Assembly (NCBI RefSeq): GCF_007859305.1
Contig: NZ_VOHE01000002.1
Location: 596,210-660,209, forward strand
Source of the DNA: Luteimonas wenzhouensis
GTDB taxonomy: Bacteria; Pseudomonadota; Gammaproteobacteria; Xanthomonadales; Xanthomonadaceae
Reading direction: 5' to 3'
DNA: 64,000 nucleotides
In this document: positions 62,295-64,000 of the stretch, piece by piece
Position numbering within the stretch: the stretch's first letter is position 1
Layout: each line of letters opens with the position of its first letter
Translations under genes and position numbers: made by a program
The notes under the pieces: model-generated
Seen by the model: only the letters and a program-made list of their open reading frames with translations
The model's database searches: none
Told to the model about the DNA's origin: nothing

Positions 62295-63689
62295 ATGAAA
62301 GCCAAGCACCACCGATCCCCCGGCTCCCGCCTCGTCCGCGCGATGCTGGTGGGGATGCTGGCCGCGATCGCGCTTTCCAGTGCCGCCCAGACTCCGCTGG
62401 CCTGGAACCCGGACGCGCGCGGCGACGCCGATGTGACCGCGGCGGCCCGGCAACTGGCCCACGCCCAGGACCGCCCGGCGCCGCTGCCGGCAGAGGTCCA
62501 GCGCATGCCCCTGGCCAACGGCTTCGACGTGCGCGTGTTCGAGGCGATGGCCCAGGACCTGGTGGCCAACCAGCGCGTGCCCGGGCTGGCGATGGCGATC
62601 GTGCACGAAGGCCGGGTGCTCAGCGCGCGCGGCTACGGCATCACCGACGTGGACAACGCCGAGCCGGTGGACGCGCACACCGTGTTCCGGCTGGCGTCGC
62701 TGTCGAAGTCGTTCGCCGGCACGCTCACCGCGATGCTGGTGGCGGAAGGCGCGCTGCGCTGGGACAGCCGGGTGGCCGACTTCATCCCCAGCCTGCAGCT
62801 GGCCGATCCGGACGCCGCCCGGCAGCTCACGGTGGCCGACGTGCTGAGCCACCGGGTCGGGCTCAGGCACCACACCTTCGACCGCGACATCGAGGCCAAC
62901 GCCGACTACCACAGCCTGGTGCAACGCCTGTCGGCCGCGCCGATGGTATGCGCGCCGGGCGAGTGCTACGGCTACCAGAACGTGGCCTTCAGCCTGGTCG
63001 GCGACGTGGTGTTCGCCGCCAGCGGGCAGTTCTACAACGAGGCGGTGGCGCGGCGGATCTTCAAGCCGCTGGGCATGGACGACGCCAGCGTCGGGCTTGA
63101 AGGCATCCTGGCCAGCCCGCGCTGGGCCCGTCCGCACGTGCGCGCAGGCGCGGGATGGAAGCCGGTGATGCCCAAGCCGACCTACTACCGGCTCGCGCCG
63201 GCGGCCGGGGTCAACGCGAGCATCAGCGACATGGCGCAGTGGCTGATCGCGCAGAGCGGCCGCCGCCCGGACGTGCTGCCCGCGCCGCTGCTGGCCACCG
63301 TGCAGTCGCCGATCGTTGGCACGCCCGGCGAGATGCGCGGCACGTCCTGGCGGCGCGAACGCCTCAACGCCGCCGGCTACGGGCTGGGCTGGCGGATCTA
63401 CGACTACGCCGGGCATCGCCTGGTCTTCCACGGCGGCGCGGTGCAGGGGTACCGCGCCCTGATGGCGCTGCTGCCCGAACGCGACCTGGGCGTGGTGATC
63501 CTCTGGAACAGCAACAGCGCGCTGCCGTCCGGGCTGCTGCCCACGATCCTCGACCGTGCCATCGGCCTGCCGCCGCAGCAGTGGCTGGACGTGGACCCGC
63601 GGATCGAGAGCATGTTCGCGTCCGAGGACGGCGAGACCCCCGCCAGCGGCGGTCCGCAGTCCAGCTCGGCGAACGCACGGCCGGACTGA
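62295..63689 (+). CDS. class C beta-lactamase-like serine hydrolase
   Basis: A 464-residue exported protein with a signal peptide (MLVGMLAAIALSSAAQ). The penicillin-binding-like fold has Ser135-x-x-Lys138 in ASLSKSF, the Tyr227-x-Asn229 triad in CYGYQNVAF and HGG near 380 (LVFHGGAVQGY) in the KTG position. This is the Beta-lactamase (PF00144) family of esterases, peptidases and AmpC-type enzymes. An actual beta-lactamase role is not implied. The C-terminus is a Ser/Gly-rich tail. Confidence 0.92.
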   Translation: MKAKHHRSPGSRLVRAMLVGMLAAIALSSAAQTPLAWNPDARGDADVTAAARQLAHAQDRPAPLPAEVQRMPLANGFDVRVFEAMAQDLVANQRVPGLAMAIVHEGRVLSARGYGITDVDNAEPVDAHTVFRLASLSKSFAGTLTAMLVAEGALRWDSRVADFIPSLQLADPDAARQLTVADVLSHRVGLRHHTFDRDIEANADYHSLVQRLSAAPMVCAPGECYGYQNVAFSLVGDVVFAASGQFYNEAVARRIFKPLGMDDASVGLEGILASPRWARPHVRAGAGWKPVMPKPTYYRLAPAAGVNASISDMAQWLIAQSGRRPDVLPAPLLATVQSPIVGTPGEMRGTSWRRERLNAAGYGLGWRIYDYAGHRLVFHGGAVQGYRALMALLPERDLGVVILWNSNSALPSGLLPTILDRAIGLPPQQWLDVDPRIESMFASEDGETPASGGPQSSSANARPD

Positions 63690-63872
63690 GCCCGCGCCGC
63701 AGCGCCCCCACCACGGGCACGCGATTCGCCGGCGCCAGCACGGCGCCACCCGCCGCGCACGCCCGCGCCTGCAGCGGACGGTGCTGCGGCACGTGCACCC
63801 CCGGCCCGCCGGCGCCCCCGGGGATGGCTTCCGCGCCGCCGCGTCACTCCCGTTCCGAACGGCCAAAATAAA
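63690..63872. other. intergenic region before a probable insertion sequence
   Basis: About 180 bases of GC-rich sequence with no recognisable gene, ending in a short AT-rich patch (CCAAAATAAA) just before the repeat-like GGGTTCTTCTCCC. It could be the target-site flank of the element that follows. Confidence 0.5.
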
Positions 63873-64000
63873 GGGTTCTTCTCCCAACTGAGGGGAGAGA
63901 GGCGCACGGCCGACCCGGCAGAATTGTTGTTCTCGAGGCAACAAAACGGGGCCGGCCGTGGCCGAAGTGGATTGTATGTCCCAGCTGGGTGGCTGGAAGG
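63873..64000 (+). mobile_element. probable left end of an insertion sequence (ISL3-like?), truncated by the window
   Basis: From 63873 the sequence GGGTTCTTCTCCCAACTGAG reads like a terminal inverted repeat, followed after about 100 bases by an open frame that runs off the edge: GTG at 63958 or ATG at 63976, giving MSQLGGWK. This opening is reminiscent of ISL3-family transposases. The region also departs from the high GC of its neighbours. The matching right end is outside the window, so this is a weak call. Confidence 0.35.

Noticed and set aside
62295..63689. Calling the serine hydrolase an AmpC beta-lactamase
   Set aside because: The family includes many esterases and peptidases, the KTG element is HGG, and no ampR-like regulator is adjacent.
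63690..63872. Possible gene interrupted by the element at the right edge
   Set aside because: No frame on either strand shows a recognisable protein segment; only low-complexity translation.

Overview
The window is very GC-rich (roughly 70% by eye) and densely coded, with operons joined by 4-base ATGA/GTGA overlaps. Gene content points to a gammaproteobacterium of the Xanthomonadaceae (Lysobacteraceae), something like Luteimonas or Lysobacter. The pointers are adjacent pilT and pilU, a metX-metB-homoserine dehydrogenase operon behind a SAM-I riboswitch, a TonB-dependent receptor of the type common in this family, and a REP-type palindrome pair. The organism assignment is inferred from gene families and not from any marker rRNA.

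Layout. 1-4617: flippase-like membrane protein, membrane-anchored GT2 glycosyltransferase and a large YfhO-like membrane protein (cell-surface glycan theme). 4647-8641: pilU, pilT, then divergent proC and a DUF4426-like lipoprotein; yggS, often found beside pilT-proC, is absent. 8652-11369: signal-less BtuF-like protein, AAC(6')-like acetyltransferase and pdxH, divergent from a glycerate-kinase-like gene with only 17 bp between the two start codons. 11382-17197: five small lipoprotein or membrane genes next to a winged-helix/protein-kinase/TPR fusion protein. 17209-20664: dodecin, aroK-aroB, a WGR-like small protein, hemE. 20665-22095: a poorly coding stretch and an exported ATP-dependent DNA ligase. 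22217-27764: giant hybrid sensor kinase, then a YceI-cytochrome b561-YceI operon. 27789-32873: glutaredoxin-like protein, sdaA, and the methionine operon metX-metB-hom. 33194-36928: propeller lipoprotein, M23 peptidase, prfC. 37045-43004: HlyIII-like protein, AsmA-like protein, GT2-CBS pair, mtgA, hslO. 43115-52444: outer-membrane protein, TonB-dependent receptor, and a cluster with two 2OG-Fe(II) oxygenases (one fused to TPRs), two small secreted proteins and a TPR-sulfotransferase. 52464-56321: TetR regulator, fadE, DUF4442 hotdog protein. 56402-63689: REP pair, NTT-like transporter, GMC oxidoreductase, M48 peptidase with lemA, serine hydrolase. The right edge seems to enter an insertion sequence.

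Regulation that can be read directly includes the SAM-I aptamer with a good promoter, a perfect 10-bp-arm inverted repeat over its -35 and a possible switching helix. A TetR-type palindrome sits at the fadE start site, and a strong intrinsic terminator follows the TonB receptor. A recurrent arrangement places a -10-like hexamer 5-9 bases before a start codon without a Shine-Dalgarno sequence, suggesting many leaderless mRNAs. The least described part is 43115-52444, which looks like a receptor-linked protein hydroxylation/sulfation locus; its function is inference only. No tRNA, rRNA, CRISPR array or prophage was seen.
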